A stretch of 64,000 bases of DNA from JAPHSX01 sp050298555. Lineage in GTDB: Bacteria > Pseudomonadota > Gammaproteobacteria > Thiohalomonadales > Thiohalomonadaceae. The notes below the pieces were generated by a model that saw only the letters and a program-made list of their open reading frames with translations, was not told the DNA's origin and did not search any database. Within the stretch, counting starts at the first letter, position 1. Each line of letters starts with the position of its first letter. Of the stretch, positions 9,467 to 17,637 are shown piece by piece. The stretch spans positions 1 through 64,000 of the forward strand of contig JBNKUL010000074.1 in the NCBI GenBank assembly GCA_050298555.1. The letters run 5' to 3'. The position numbers and the translations under genes are program-made.

Positions 9467-9994
9467 TTAGTTTCTTGAAGGGTACTGCCCATCCATATTA
9501 ATGCAGTAGTTGACCACCAGGTAGGGCTGAAGGTTCAGGTGCGGCTGACTCTGACCAGACTCCGCCAGGCTCTCCTGGGCCATCGGGTTCAGGTCGTCCG
9601 TCGGGTCGCTTTTGAACACCTTGGCACGTGGGTCCATAGTCAGATAATTCACATTGGACGGTTGATCGCTGGTACCGGACTTCTTATAGGCGTAGACGGT
9701 GTGGTTGTGCTCCGGCAGGTGCCCCTCGTGCAGGGAGATCCCCGCATACCCCTCCCACTGCCCCAGCCGTGACGGCGTCAGGCCGGGGGCGGCGCCGGTA
9801 CCCATGGGGGTGCGCCCACTCAGGTTGGGCAGGGCGAATGTCGAGCGACCATCGCCACCGAAGGTAGTAGTAAGGATGGAGAAAAGTGCCGGATTTTCCT
9901 GGATATCAATATAAGAGCCATCGCAGAAGGCCCAACCTCGCGGCGCCCAGCTGAAGGCGAAGGGGCGAATCTCGCCCATAAATGGATCAGACAT
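9467..9994 (-). CDS. Phage tail collar domain protein A (MdpB-like)
   Basis: 175 residues. The N-terminal collar domain has PRGWAFCDG (residues 18-26), FGGDG (45-49) and LPNLSGR (55-61). The C-terminal half holds LPEHNH and ends QPYLVVNYCIN...YPSRN. This matches the tail-collar/microcystin-dependent protein family, found both in phage tail fibres and in chromosomal clusters without phages. It is the last of three paralogues and has a good AAGGAG ribosome site. No other phage structural gene is nearby, so a prophage is unlikely. The protein probably trimerises into a fibre tip or receptor-binding unit; the host function is unknown. Confidence 0.85.
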   Translation of the reverse strand: MSDPFMGEIRPFAFSWAPRGWAFCDGSYIDIQENPALFSILTTTFGGDGRSTFALPNLSGRTPMGTGAAPGLTPSRLGQWEGYAGISLHEGHLPEHNHTVYAYKKSGTSDQPSNVNYLTMDPRAKVFKSDPTDDLNPMAQESLAESGQSQPHLNLQPYLVVNYCINMDGQYPSRN

Positions 9995-10006
9995 GTTAAT
10001 ACTCCT

Positions 10007-10525
10007 TTAATTGCGTGCCGGGTATACGCCGTTCAGGGCGATGATGTAGTTCAGGCCCAGGGTCGGCGCCATGTTGGAATGGGGCATTGCGGCGCCGCTA
10101 TCGGCCACGGCCTTTTCGCTTAAAGCCGTTATGCTGTCCGGCTCCAGTGGCGGACCGAAGGAGTTCTCGTCGGAACCGACTGCCGAACCGACCGGCTGAA
10201 TGCGCTCCGATGGCGCGGATGAGGCCTGCATCGGGTGGTTATGGCGGGGGATCTGATCCAGGGTCAGGTCCTCCTCCTCACTGCCAAAGCGTTGCCCCAT
10301 ATGCCTGGGGGTAAGCCCCGGCCCGCTACCGAACCCCATGGCGATACGCCCCCTCAGGTCGGGCAGGCCGAAGGTGACCCGGCCGTCACCGCCATAGGTG
10401 GTACCGATGAGGGATGCCAGTTGCTCGTAATCTGAGATGGCCAGGATCTGGCCGTTGCAAAACGCCCAACCCCTTGGGGCGTAGTTTCCCGCGAACAGGG
10501 TGATCTGTCCTACGTAAGGTTCCAT
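10007..10525 (-). CDS. Phage tail collar domain protein B (MdpB-like)
   Basis: 172 residues with the same plan as its neighbours: PRGWAFCNG (17-25), YGGDGRVTFGLPDLRGR (44-60), PRHNHPM and a terminal LGLNYIIALNG...YPARN. The middle third (Ser/Pro/Glu-rich, about residues 100-140) is unlike the two paralogues, as expected if it is a variable tip. It sits 12 bp upstream of copy A, with an AGGAGA site before its ATG. It has no signal peptide; export, if any, must use another route or cell lysis. Confidence 0.85.
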   Translation of the reverse strand: MEPYVGQITLFAGNYAPRGWAFCNGQILAISDYEQLASLIGTTYGGDGRVTFGLPDLRGRIAMGFGSGPGLTPRHMGQRFGSEEEDLTLDQIPRHNHPMQASSAPSERIQPVGSAVGSDENSFGPPLEPDSITALSEKAVADSGAAMPHSNMAPTLGLNYIIALNGVYPARN

Positions 10526-10544
10526 ATTGTTCTCTCCTGGTACT

Positions 10545-11045
10545 TTAGTTGCGAGACGGGAAGAGCCCGGTCATCGCAATGCAGTAGTTCATCACAAGGC
10601 TCGGTTGTATGTTGTTGTGCGGCAGGTTCCCCCCCTCCAGCGAGCAGGTATCGGGCGCCAGGGCGACCATCTTGTCAGCCCAGGTGTAGGCAGGCTGCCC
10701 CGACTCCGTTAACACAGCGGTATCGCTTGGGAAATTTGAGCCCGCCTCGGTGGAAGACATCAGCAGGTGGCCATGTTGTGGCAGCGTGGCGATGTTGAGG
10801 GTCACATATTCAAGCCCCCCCTGCTCCCCAACGAAGAAGCCCTGCCCCTGGTGCGTTGCGACGCGCCCCTGCAGGTCGGGCAGTTTGAACCAGTTCTTTC
10901 CATCACCACCGTAGTTGGTTCCCAAAACCGCATACAGGCTTGGATAGTCCTGAACGTTTAGCGATGCCCCATTGCACATGGCCCACCCCTTCGGCACAAA
11001 GCCGTAGGGCATCAGCCTGATCTCTCCTAAAAATGGTTCACTCAT
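10545..11045 (-). CDS. Phage tail collar domain protein C (MdpB-like)
   Basis: 166 residues: PKGWAMCNG (18-26), YGGDG (45-49), LPDLQGR (55-61), LPQHGHLL, and the family end NIQPSLVMNYCIA...FPSRN. It is the first of the three paralogues in transcription order and has the strongest ribosome site of the set (AGGAGGT, 3 nt before ATG), so it may be the most abundantly made. All three proteins end in aromatic-Pro-Ser/Ala-Arg-Asn. A GNAT acetyltransferase gene lies 34 bp upstream on the same strand. Confidence 0.85.
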   Translation of the reverse strand: MSEPFLGEIRLMPYGFVPKGWAMCNGASLNVQDYPSLYAVLGTNYGGDGKNWFKLPDLQGRVATHQGQGFFVGEQGGLEYVTLNIATLPQHGHLLMSSTEAGSNFPSDTAVLTESGQPAYTWADKMVALAPDTCSLEGGNLPHNNIQPSLVMNYCIAMTGLFPSRN

Positions 11046-11079
11046 GTTACCTCCTCGCTGTAGTTAGCACTGTTTGTTG

Positions 11080-11565
11080 TTACTTGTTGTTGCCTGGTTT
11101 TTTCTCCATCAGGAGATAGATACCGTCACCCTTTAGCGGCTCGAAACCCAAACGTTGATAGAGCGACATGGCGGGGTTATTTACCTCCACGTGAATCGTG
11201 ACGGGGGCTCCTTTCTGCTCCGCCTCAAGCAGGATATCGTTGAGGATTCGGCTGCCGGTCCCCCGGTTTCTGTAGGCAGGCAAGATTGCGATATCGACAA
11301 TGCGGATATCGTGCGGCTGGTCATGCCGATAGAGCCGCCCCACGCTCTGGCCTTCGACCTCGATGACGCTGAACTGCGCACCCAGGTAGTGTTGTTGATA
11401 GTGGTGGTGCTGGGCATTGAACTGCATGTCGATAAACTGCTCCTTCTGTTCATCACTCCACTCGGTCAGTTCAAGCTCCTCCCGGCGCGTGGCGGCATAG
11501 ACCTCGCGCAGGAAGGGGAGATCGTCGTCACCAATAGCCCTGAGGGTGTAGCTACTATCAGACAT
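11080..11565 (-). CDS. GNAT-family N-acetyltransferase
   Basis: 161 residues. The acetyl-CoA loop of the GNAT fold is clear at residues 98-104 (Y-R-N-R-G-T-G), followed by the usual helix and by NPAMSLYQRLGFEPL. The acceptor is not predictable; an N-terminal or lysine amine of a neighbouring gene product is possible. The ATG at 11565 overlaps the stop of the DUF6916-type gene as TGATG, so translation is probably coupled; a GTG one codon upstream is an alternative start. From my knowledge of such clusters, a GNAT gene recurs beside triple collar genes. Confidence 0.85.
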   Translation of the reverse strand: MSDSSYTLRAIGDDDLPFLREVYAATRREELELTEWSDEQKEQFIDMQFNAQHHHYQQHYLGAQFSVIEVEGQSVGRLYRHDQPHDIRIVDIAILPAYRNRGTGSRILNDILLEAEQKGAPVTIHVEVNNPAMSLYQRLGFEPLKGDGIYLLMEKKPGNNK

Positions 11566-11885
11566 CACGCCCCCTCATTCTCCGGCAAAAATTTCAACAC
11601 GGTTTCGTAGCAGACGCCGGGGCGGTCAGGGACCACCGGTACGATGAACAGGTTAAACTCACCCAACGCCGGATGTGTTACCGCCACGGGCCCCTGACCA
11701 ATCGAGGGGTTCACCGTATCATTGAACAGCAGGGTGAAGTTCTCCTTCCCCCTCCCTTCTATGGTGTGACCTCGGCTCTCCACCTCAACCAGCTCGACGC
11801 TTATCGGCGGCAGCCCTTCGGCCTGAAAGATGAACATCGTGTTCAACTGTTTCCTGAAATTTTCTATTTGAAACAGGTCGCTCAT
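11565..11885 (-). CDS. DUF6916-type small protein
   Basis: 106 residues. The pattern matches what I recall of DUF6916: an N-terminal FRKQLNTMFIF, then ISVELVEVESRG, FTLLFNDTVNPSIGQGPV, HPALGEFNLFIVPV and a closing YETVLKFL, a small all-beta domain of unknown function that co-occurs with collar-domain genes. I start it at the ATG at 11885 (GGAG 4 nt upstream); the same frame stays open to 11972 but that extension looks unlike the family. The stop overlaps the next start, so it belongs to the collar transcript. A fibre chaperone or base component is a guess from context. Confidence 0.65.
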   Translation of the reverse strand: MSDLFQIENFRKQLNTMFIFQAEGLPPISVELVEVESRGHTIEGRGKENFTLLFNDTVNPSIGQGPVAVTHPALGEFNLFIVPVVPDRPGVCYETVLKFLPENEGA

Positions 11886-11955
11886 TTCGCTCCAGTTTTT
11901 TTTGTTATTAATAAAGACTGCGTTCTTGCCTACAGGCCAGGCCGACCACCGCTTC

Positions 11956-13563
11956 TTACCACCCCTTTTCAATCATCGATGAGAGCCACTTATTGGCCAC
12001 CACATCGAGCACGATATGCACACGGTCGCTATCGCCATAATTATTAAGGTAGTGCGGGTCACTCAGGCGTAGATACCAGCACTCACCGGGATGCATGGTT
12101 ACCGGCCTGCCGTTAAGGACAAACTCCATCTGCGGGTTGGTGGTAATGGGGATATGCAGACGGGCATATCCCTCCTCCATCGCCAGGTCCGGGTCGATAT
12201 GCTCTTTAATGCTTGAACCGGCATCCAGTTTCATCAACCTGACGCTAAGCAGTTCGCACTGAAACTGTTGCAATACCTCGCTGAAATAGGGGCTGCGTTT
12301 AAGAAACTCGGTATCGCAAAACTCGGTGGCACTGGGGTTGGAGAATATCTGCTGAATCGGATGGGTGGCCCCGGCCTGCGCCCGCAGCGGAATGGCCTGC
12401 CAGCTGCCTTCATAATTCTGCCTGACGAAATGGTCTATCCACTCGCTGTTGTCAAAGCCTTCGAGGTCTTCCAACAGGCGCTGATTATCGAAGGAGAGGG
12501 GGAGCCTTTTTCGGTCGCCACTGACAGCCGCCACCTCCTGCTCCTCTACGGTCATCTCCTGGTGGGTAATAAACCCGGGGCAGGAACCCAGTTGGTACTC
12601 AAGCTTAAGCTCCTTGCCCGCCACCACCGGCGCCTCTGTTTTCAGGCGTGTCGGCACGGTGAGGCTGCAATCGTAGTCCCGCAGACTGATATCGTCGTAG
12701 GTGGTAATGGACGTCATCAGTGTGAGCTGCAGCCTGGGGTCGAGAAAATCGGGAAGCCGGATAGTCGCGGCTGGCAGGGTGTCCCCACTCTCTCCCTGCC
12801 AGCGGGCGATGTTCTCCCGGTCCAGCCTGAAGACTTCGCCCAGGGGAACGCGCTCCCGCTCCGGAGGTGGCAGTTCTGCCGAAGGCTCTGTGCCGCCGAC
12901 GCTATGCTCCCTGGCGGGATCCAGCAGAACCAGGTCAATCTGCACCCGCTCCGGGATAAGGACTGCATCCGGTGCCTGTGCCAGCAGGTTACGGCTAAGC
13001 GCGACCTGGGGCTCGTTCCACAGGGCGACGCTCATCGTCTCCGTCACAATGATGTCAGGTTGCTCACCTTCGGGTATGCGGTATTCACAGGCATCGGCCA
13101 CGACATAGTCGGCCACCCCGTCACTCAACCCCAACTTTTCAATCAACGCCTGTGCCGAATCCATCGATTCCTGGTGAATATCCAGCAGGGTCAGTTGCAA
13201 CTGCGAAGCGGGGTAGTGGGCCAGCAGCGGTAACGCCAGGGTGGCCCAGGGGCCACACCCTGCATAGAGAACGGAAACGGCCCTGCCGGGCTCACTCTCT
13301 AACTGTGCTTCAACCGCCCGATTGAGGCCTTCAATAAAACGGTGGGTACGAAGGGGTTCATTGGCGCACCTAGCCGCCATGCTAGGTGAGACCGCCAAAC
13401 CGGAAGGGAGGCGGCTCTCCCCCTCGGCAATCGCGCTACCCTCTGCCGGCTTGAATGGTGCGCTCTCGAGTATGACGGCCTTAAGATCAGCAACGAAGTC
13501 GTAGGGGGTGAGATCGCTATTGCGGAGGAGATTGTGGGCAATGGATATTAGGCTGCCGTCCAT
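11956..13563 (-). CDS. Fusion of SAM methyltransferase and aspartyl/asparaginyl beta-hydroxylase domains
   Basis: 535 residues. The N-terminal part (about 60-300) is a Rossmann-type SAM-dependent methyltransferase, with motif I VLYAGCGPWATLALPLL at 98-114 and an acidic LLDIH at 126-130. The C-terminal part (about 370-530) is an AspH-like 2-oxoglutarate/iron hydroxylase: His455 and Asp457 in HID, RLHIPITTNP (468-477), distal His504 in DPHYLNN and Arg514 for 2-oxoglutarate. It is cytoplasmic, as no signal peptide is present. Two post-translational activities in one chain at the head of the collar cluster suggest that it modifies a cluster product, but no substrate is evident. A 70-bp gap separates it from the DUF6916-type gene. 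Confidence 0.82.
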   Translation of the reverse strand: MDGSLISIAHNLLRNSDLTPYDFVADLKAVILESAPFKPAEGSAIAEGESRLPSGLAVSPSMAARCANEPLRTHRFIEGLNRAVEAQLESEPGRAVSVLYAGCGPWATLALPLLAHYPASQLQLTLLDIHQESMDSAQALIEKLGLSDGVADYVVADACEYRIPEGEQPDIIVTETMSVALWNEPQVALSRNLLAQAPDAVLIPERVQIDLVLLDPAREHSVGGTEPSAELPPPERERVPLGEVFRLDRENIARWQGESGDTLPAATIRLPDFLDPRLQLTLMTSITTYDDISLRDYDCSLTVPTRLKTEAPVVAGKELKLEYQLGSCPGFITHQEMTVEEQEVAAVSGDRKRLPLSFDNQRLLEDLEGFDNSEWIDHFVRQNYEGSWQAIPLRAQAGATHPIQQIFSNPSATEFCDTEFLKRSPYFSEVLQQFQCELLSVRLMKLDAGSSIKEHIDPDLAMEEGYARLHIPITTNPQMEFVLNGRPVTMHPGECWYLRLSDPHYLNNYGDSDRVHIVLDVVANKWLSSMIEKGW

Positions 13564-13665
13564 GTGAGTCGTGTCATCCCTGAGGTTCTTTTTTTATGTC
13601 CGTGACCGTACTCCAACGCCCACACCATGTCAAAGGTAGTGCCAGCTAATAATAGCCGGCCACAG

Positions 13666-16185
13666 CTAGCGACGCGGCTTGGCCCGAGAGGTGGCCTCGG
13701 CACTCCATGGGTCGTCCGGCCAGGGGTGTTTGGGGTAACGCCCCTTCATCTCCTTTTTCACCTCGGGGTAGGTGTTGTGCCAGAAGCTCACCAGGTCCTG
13801 GGTCACCTGTAGCGGACGTTGCGCCGGGGAGAGCAGGTGCAGCATCACTGCCACCTGGCCATGGGCAACGGCTGGCGTTTCAGCCAGACCAAACAGCTCC
13901 TGCAGCTTGACCGCCAACACCGGCGGAGCACCGTCGATGCTGTATTGCAGCTTTTTGCGTGAGCCACTGGGCACCTGCAGGTGGGTGGGGGCCAGCCTAT
14001 CCAACTCTTGTTGGCGCTCCCAGCCGAGGGTGGCAAGCAGCGCCGCCCGCAGGTCGAGCCGCTTGAGGTGGTCGCGGCGGCTAATGCCGTTAAGCCAGGG
14101 GGCGAGCCACTCCTCCAGGGTATCGAGCAGAGCCTCATCGCCGAGATCGGGCCAGTCGTCGTCGGGCAGCCAGGCATGTAGCGAGCAGACCCGTGCCTGC
14201 AGCTGGCGGCACTCCTCGTCCCACGGCAGGGCATCCAGTCCCATCTGCCGTATCCCTTCCAGCATCGCCTGGGCGATGGCCTCACTGTCGGGTGAGGCCA
14301 GCTTGCCCTCCTCCAGCACCAACGCACCCAGCCCCCGCACCTGCCTGGCGACAACGGCGCCATTGCGCTCGTCCCACATCACCTCCTCGCGCCAGGCCAG
14401 TTGTTCGGCGAAGAGTGATTCGAGCTGCGACAAAGTAACAGGGGCGGCAGAGAAGATACGTCCCTCGCCTTTGTAACCGGCATCGAGCGCCGCGGCGACG
14501 ATAAACTCCGCCGCCGGCGGGCACTCCTGGGGCAGGGCTGCACCACGGCCATTGGCCAACAGGTAACGGCCACTGCCCGCTTCACGCTGGCGAGCCACCC
14601 GGTCAGGGTAGGCGAGGGCCAGCAGCTCCCCGACCTCGGACTCCTCCACCTCGCTGTTGTCGCCCTCCACTTTTAACAGGCGGCGCCACTGTTTTGCCGC
14701 CTGCTCCACCGCCCGGCACGCCTTACTATCAACGCCATAGGCTCGCCTGCCTCCCGAGCGATGGGCCCGTAGCGCCTCCAGCCGCAGGGCGAAGTCGCAG
14801 CGCCCCTCTCCCTCCACACCCCGCAGGATGTCACGCTCCGATAGCAGGGCGGCAATGTCACAGGCCAGGGCGCCCAGACCGATGCCTTCTGCCCGCACCA
14901 GCATGTGGGCGAGGCGCGGATGGAGCGGCAGCCGCACCATCGCCCTGCCGTCGGCAGTAATACGGCGCTGACCGTCCAGCGCGCCGAGCTGTTGCAGCAG
15001 CTGCTGCGCCTGGTTGAAGGCGGCGCTCGGCGGGGCGTCTAGCCAGTTGAGGGCGGCGGCATCGCTGACGCCCCACTGGGCCAGCTCCAGCGCCAGGGGG
15101 GCGAGGTCGGCCTCGATAATTTCAGGATTGTTGTATGGAACCAAGCCGGTTTGGGTGGTCTCGCTCCACAGTCGATAGCAGACACCGGGTTCCAGTCGCC
15201 CGGCGCGCCCTGTCCGCTGGGTAGCCGAGGCGCGCGAGACGCGCACCGTCTCCAGCCGGGTGAGGCCGCTGCGCGGCTCGAAGCGGGGGATGCGCTGCCA
15301 GCCCGAGTCGATCACCACCCTTACCCCCTCGATGGTGAGCGAGGTCTCGGCGATATTGGTGGTGAGCACCACCTTGCGCCGCCCGACGGGGCTGGGGGCG
15401 ATAGCGCGCTCCTGCTCACTGTGGGGCAGGTCGCCGTAGAGGGGATAGAGGTCGGTGCCGACACAGGCGGGCTCACCCTTTAGGAGGTCGAGGGTGCGGC
15501 GGATCTCCCCGGCGCCGGGGAGGAAGAGCAGGATGTCGCCCGGCTCCTCGTTAAGGGCACGCTTCACCGCCGCGGCGGCGACCTCGGGGATGCGCCCCTG
15601 CGGCTCACGCGGCAGGTAGCGCTCGGCCACCGGGTAGCTGCGTCCCTCGCTACGCAGCACCGGGGCGTCGAGCAACCGGGCGACACGCTCGCCGTCGAGG
15701 GTGGCCGACATCACCAGAATCTTCAGGTCCTCACGCAGCCCCTGCTGGGCATCGAGGCAGAGGGCGAGGGCCAGGTCGGAGTGGAGGTTGCGCTCGTGGA
15801 ACTCGTCGAAGATCACCAGCCCGACGCCCTCCAGCTCCGGGTCCTGCTGCAGGCGGCGGGTGAGGATCCCCTCGGTCACCACCTCGATGCGGGTAGCGGG
15901 CCCCACCCTGGAGTCGAAACGCACCCGGTAACCGACCCGCTCCCCCGCCTGCTCGCCCAGCTCAGCGGCCATGTAGAGGGCGGCGTTGCGGGCGGCAAGG
16001 CGGCGCGGTTCCAGCATGATGATGGTCTTCCCTGCCAGCCAGGGGGACTGCTGCTCATCCAGCAAAGCCAGCGGCACACGGGTGGTCTTGCCCGCGCCAG
16101 GCGGGGCCTCCAGCACCAGGGAGGGGTGGTCGGCCAGGGTGTCACGCAACTGCGGTAGCAACGGGTCGATAGGCAGGGTCGTCAT
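13666..16185 (-). CDS. hrpB: ATP-dependent helicase HrpB
   Basis: 839 residues from the ATG at 16185 (the frame also opens at 16194 and 16218, but family members start near MTTLPIDPLLPQL). It is a DEAH/RHA-type superfamily 2 helicase: Walker A APPGAGKTT, DEFH (FDEFHERN) as motif II, SAT (VMSATLDGERV) as motif III, QRTGRAGR as motif VI, and the HrpB-specific C-terminal domain ending near KHPWPDDPW. The length is normal for HrpB. In proteobacteria its role in RNA metabolism is poorly defined. It is divergent from the host-attachment-type gene, with about 80 bp between. Confidence 0.95.
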   Translation of the reverse strand: MTTLPIDPLLPQLRDTLADHPSLVLEAPPGAGKTTRVPLALLDEQQSPWLAGKTIIMLEPRRLAARNAALYMAAELGEQAGERVGYRVRFDSRVGPATRIEVVTEGILTRRLQQDPELEGVGLVIFDEFHERNLHSDLALALCLDAQQGLREDLKILVMSATLDGERVARLLDAPVLRSEGRSYPVAERYLPREPQGRIPEVAAAAVKRALNEEPGDILLFLPGAGEIRRTLDLLKGEPACVGTDLYPLYGDLPHSEQERAIAPSPVGRRKVVLTTNIAETSLTIEGVRVVIDSGWQRIPRFEPRSGLTRLETVRVSRASATQRTGRAGRLEPGVCYRLWSETTQTGLVPYNNPEIIEADLAPLALELAQWGVSDAAALNWLDAPPSAAFNQAQQLLQQLGALDGQRRITADGRAMVRLPLHPRLAHMLVRAEGIGLGALACDIAALLSERDILRGVEGEGRCDFALRLEALRAHRSGGRRAYGVDSKACRAVEQAAKQWRRLLKVEGDNSEVEESEVGELLALAYPDRVARQREAGSGRYLLANGRGAALPQECPPAAEFIVAAALDAGYKGEGRIFSAAPVTLSQLESLFAEQLAWREEVMWDERNGAVVARQVRGLGALVLEEGKLASPDSEAIAQAMLEGIRQMGLDALPWDEECRQLQARVCSLHAWLPDDDWPDLGDEALLDTLEEWLAPWLNGISRRDHLKRLDLRAALLATLGWERQQELDRLAPTHLQVPSGSRKKLQYSIDGAPPVLAVKLQELFGLAETPAVAHGQVAVMLHLLSPAQRPLQVTQDLVSFWHNTYPEVKKEMKGRYPKHPWPDDPWSAEATSRAKPRR

Positions 16186-16269
16186 GGGCGCCATTGTACA
16201 GCAGGCGAAGGAGTACAAGCTGTCCTATGCTTGGGATTACCCATAGACGACAACAGAAGGGGGATTCAT

Positions 16270-16704
16270 ATGAAGAACACCTGGCTACTGATCGCCAACG
16301 GCAGCGAAGCAAGACTGTACGAAACCGAATTCCGCCCCAAGGAGCTCAACCTGCTACAGGAGTTTGTCCACCCGGAGAGCCGCGAGAAGGGGACGGAGCT
16401 GGCCTCTGACAAATCGGGCCACTTCCAGGGGGACTCTGGCACCGGCGCCTCCACCCAGGGCTCCTTCAGCGAGGCCACCGACCCCAAGGAGTACGAAATG
16501 GAGCGTTTCGCCGGCGAGCTGGTCAACGCGCTGGACGCGGGGCGCACCGCCAACAGCTACCAGCACCTGGTCATCGCCTCTTCGCCCAAGTTCCACGGCC
16601 TGCTCAATAAAAAGATGAACGGCCAGCTCTCTAAATTAGTCGACAAGCACATCAACAAGGACCTCACCTCGTTGAATGAGCGAGAGCTGTTAGAGCGCTT
16701 GTAG
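16270..16704 (+). CDS. Host attachment protein family (PF10116-like)
   Basis: 144 residues from the ATG at 16270, which has AGAAGGGGG upstream; an earlier in-frame ATG at 16231 lacks such a site. The start TWLLIANGSEARLYE, the central loop with DKSGHFQGD and FAGELVNAL, and the end HINKDLTSLNERELLERL fit the Host_attach family, described from plant-associated bacteria as needed for attachment. In free-living bacteria the actual function is unclear; the fold resembles that of release-factor-like eRF1 domain 2/3 proteins. A strong bidirectional terminator follows. Confidence 0.8.
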   Translation: MKNTWLLIANGSEARLYETEFRPKELNLLQEFVHPESREKGTELASDKSGHFQGDSGTGASTQGSFSEATDPKEYEMERFAGELVNALDAGRTANSYQHLVIASSPKFHGLLNKKMNGQLSKLVDKHINKDLTSLNERELLERL

Positions 16705-16724
16705 CGCGCTACGGAAGTCCCAAT

Positions 16725-16761
16725 AAAAAGGCCGCACCCCGGCTTGGGGTGCGGCCTTTTT
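16725..16761. terminator. Strong bidirectional intrinsic terminator
   Basis: A 16-bp perfect stem, AAAAAGGCCGCACCCC with its complement, encloses a 5-nt GGCTT loop. A-rich and T-rich arms at the two ends allow termination in both directions between the convergent genes ending at 16704 and 16790. Confidence 0.95.
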
Positions 16762-16789
16762 GGTTTGTGCGACAGGCGCTACCCGGTAA

Positions 16790-17560
16790 TCAACGGCAAC
16801 GTGCCGACTCGCGGCAGAGTTTACTACCGTCGATATTGAGACAACCGGGATTACCAATCTGGTTGTAACGCAGCTGCGCCGTATCGCCACTGTTGTATTG
16901 CACATGGATCACGCCGCTCTGGGTATCGCCCTGAATGGTCCAGCGCCCCTGGCCGCCACTCTGGCCGGCAGCGCCCCACGCCCCGGTCTGGTAGCCGCCG
17001 GAGTCGTAGTGGCGCCCCGAATAGCCCGACTCGCGAAAATCCATATAGCTGCCGTCGGGACAGAGGCCGATTTTGCGCTCGGTCGAACCCGCGTAGCCCC
17101 ACCAGACCCCGGCGATCTGCTGCTGCAACGTGGCATTGTTGGCCCCCGCTGCGCTTCCACCCACGGAGCCCTTACCCTTGGGGGCCGAAGCGGGAGCGGC
17201 CGGCTCACGCCCCGCCTTGGAGTAATCCATCGCCCCGCCCTTGGCACTGAGGTCGATGTCGAGGCGCTTGTTTTCCTTGGCCCCCTTTATCACCAGCTCC
17301 CGCTGGATATCCCCTACCTGCAGCCGATAGTAACCGGGGGCGACCCCCTTGAATTTGTATTTGCCGAAAAAATTGGTGTTATCGATATCCACCACCTGCC
17401 CGCTGTTGCCATCGATCAATTTCACCGACATGCCAGGGGCCACCTGGGTGGCACTCTGGCCGACGAAGCCCTCCACCACCGCAGCAGGTAGTATTAACGG
17501 CAACATAAAGAGGGACAAACCCAGCCCCGCCAACACCCCTGTTTTTGAAATATCCGCCAT
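16790..17560 (-). CDS. Exported protein of unknown function with carboxypeptidase-regulatory-like domain
   Basis: 256 residues. A signal peptide or N-terminal membrane segment covers residues 8-27 (GVLAGLGLSLFMLPLILPAA). Residues about 30-100 look like a small beta-sandwich of the CarboxypepD_reg/B_ant type (VKLIDGNSGQVV, FGKYKFKGVAPGYYRLQVG). A Pro/Ala/Gly linker follows, and a Gly-rich C-terminal domain with four Cys (LCPDGSYMDFRES; PGCLNIDGSKLCRESARC) that could form disulfides in the periplasm. I do not recognise the C-terminal domain. It stands alone between a terminator and the TraB/GumN-type gene. Confidence 0.7.
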   Translation of the reverse strand: MADISKTGVLAGLGLSLFMLPLILPAAVVEGFVGQSATQVAPGMSVKLIDGNSGQVVDIDNTNFFGKYKFKGVAPGYYRLQVGDIQRELVIKGAKENKRLDIDLSAKGGAMDYSKAGREPAAPASAPKGKGSVGGSAAGANNATLQQQIAGVWWGYAGSTERKIGLCPDGSYMDFRESGYSGRHYDSGGYQTGAWGAAGQSGGQGRWTIQGDTQSGVIHVQYNSGDTAQLRYNQIGNPGCLNIDGSKLCRESARCR

Positions 17561-17637
17561 ACCGCCACCCCCATGAAGAAACCGGAAACTACTGTTAAAT
17601 AATATGCGCGAATAAGCCGTTGTCTACGCACGCCGTG

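Noticed and set aside
9467..11045. Prophage remnant suggested by tail collar domains
   Set aside because: No capsid, portal, tail, lysis, integrase or att sites nearby; the co-transcribed genes are modifying enzymes.
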